NCBI RefSeq assembly: GCF_020497125.1
Contig: NC_059082.1
Location: 49,622,524-49,686,523 of the forward strand
DNA length: 64,000 nucleotides
Direction: 5' to 3'
Source: Mauremys mutica
Lineage: Eukaryota; Chordata; Testudines; Geoemydidae
A model generated the notes under the pieces. The model made no database searches. It saw nothing but the letters and a program-made list of their open reading frames with translations, and was not told where the DNA came from. Both the position numbers and the translations under genes were made by a program. Shown here piece after piece: positions 63,718 to 64,000 of the stretch (position 1 is the first letter of the stretch; each line of letters opens with the position of its first letter).

Positions 63718-64000
63718 TGTAGTGAGGCGGCCTGGCTCCCAGCCGCACCTGAGAGGGACGAGCCAGAACAGCCGCCTCAGTGGGAGGAGCCACCACCGCC
63801 TGTCCCCGCCCCCCGGAAGTCAAGGGGCGGGACAGGAAGTATAAAGGCCCGGGCCCAGCGCTCAGTTGCGCCCCGGCCGCTGGAGAGGACAGACGCTGGT
63901 GCCCGAGCTCCTGCTGAACCAAGCCTGCCCCGAGCCCGGTACCCTGAGGAGAACTGGCCGAGCCTTCCCCGAGCCCAGTACCCTGAGGAGGACTGGCCGA
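63718..64000 (+). promoter_or_regulatory. GC-rich TATA promoter, probably an LTR start, running off the window
   Basis: Starts TGTAGTGAGGCGGCC; GC boxes (CCCCGCCCCC, AGGGGCGGGAC) precede TATAAAGG at 63840-63847, then a CpG-rich leader with a 39-bp tandem repeat (GAGCCCGGTACCCTGAGGAG at 63932 and its variant at 63971). TG start and compact promoter suggest an LTR; a genuine CpG-island promoter cannot be excluded. Confidence 0.5.

Overview
This is vertebrate nuclear DNA, most likely from a turtle; a crocodilian or other sauropsid is the alternative. The evidence is spliced coding exons with GT-AG junctions, CR1 LINE copies with the (ATTCTATG)n-type tail, a tRNA-derived SINE fused to a CR1-like 3' end, many hAT and Harbinger elements, and MIR/L3 relics. 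There is no prokaryotic gene, CRISPR array or operon.

One host protein-coding gene fills the window on the minus strand: a member of the ANKFN1 family (ankyrin repeats, fibronectin type III, Ras-association-like C-terminus; relatives are Drosophila wide awake and mouse nmf9). I assembled 19 exons by hand. The farthest upstream (61717-61789) is only 73 bp and is separated from exon 2 by a 31.6 kb intron. The other 18 lie between 30100 and 3782. All junction phases agree and the joined frame is open for 1149 codons from an ATG at 61775 to a TGA at 3782. Exon 1 is itself preceded by a good splice acceptor, so further 5' exons and the promoter must lie beyond the right edge.

Layout: 1-1200, an inverted-repeat element; 1817-2505, a 5'-truncated CR1 just past the gene's 3' end; 2511-3781, probable 3' UTR; 3782-30100, the compact exon cluster with small MITEs, a solo LTR and hAT elements in its introns; 30101-61716, the giant first visible intron. 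That intron holds a solo LTR, several MITEs, a Harbinger element with a long transposase ORF and a broken Myb-like partner, an ERV-type LTR, and a 3.86 kb fold-back hAT element split by a younger CR1 with a reverse-transcriptase ORF. The last 280 bp are a GC-rich TATA-containing sequence that looks like the start of an LTR.

I found no clearly new biological system. The best observations are the hidden 5' exon, the mobile elements bounded to the base by target-site duplications (seven hAT-type insertions, six with perfect 8-bp duplications), the nested hAT/CR1 insertion, and apparent CpG-type changes in both Harbinger genes, one at the first catalytic position of the transposase.
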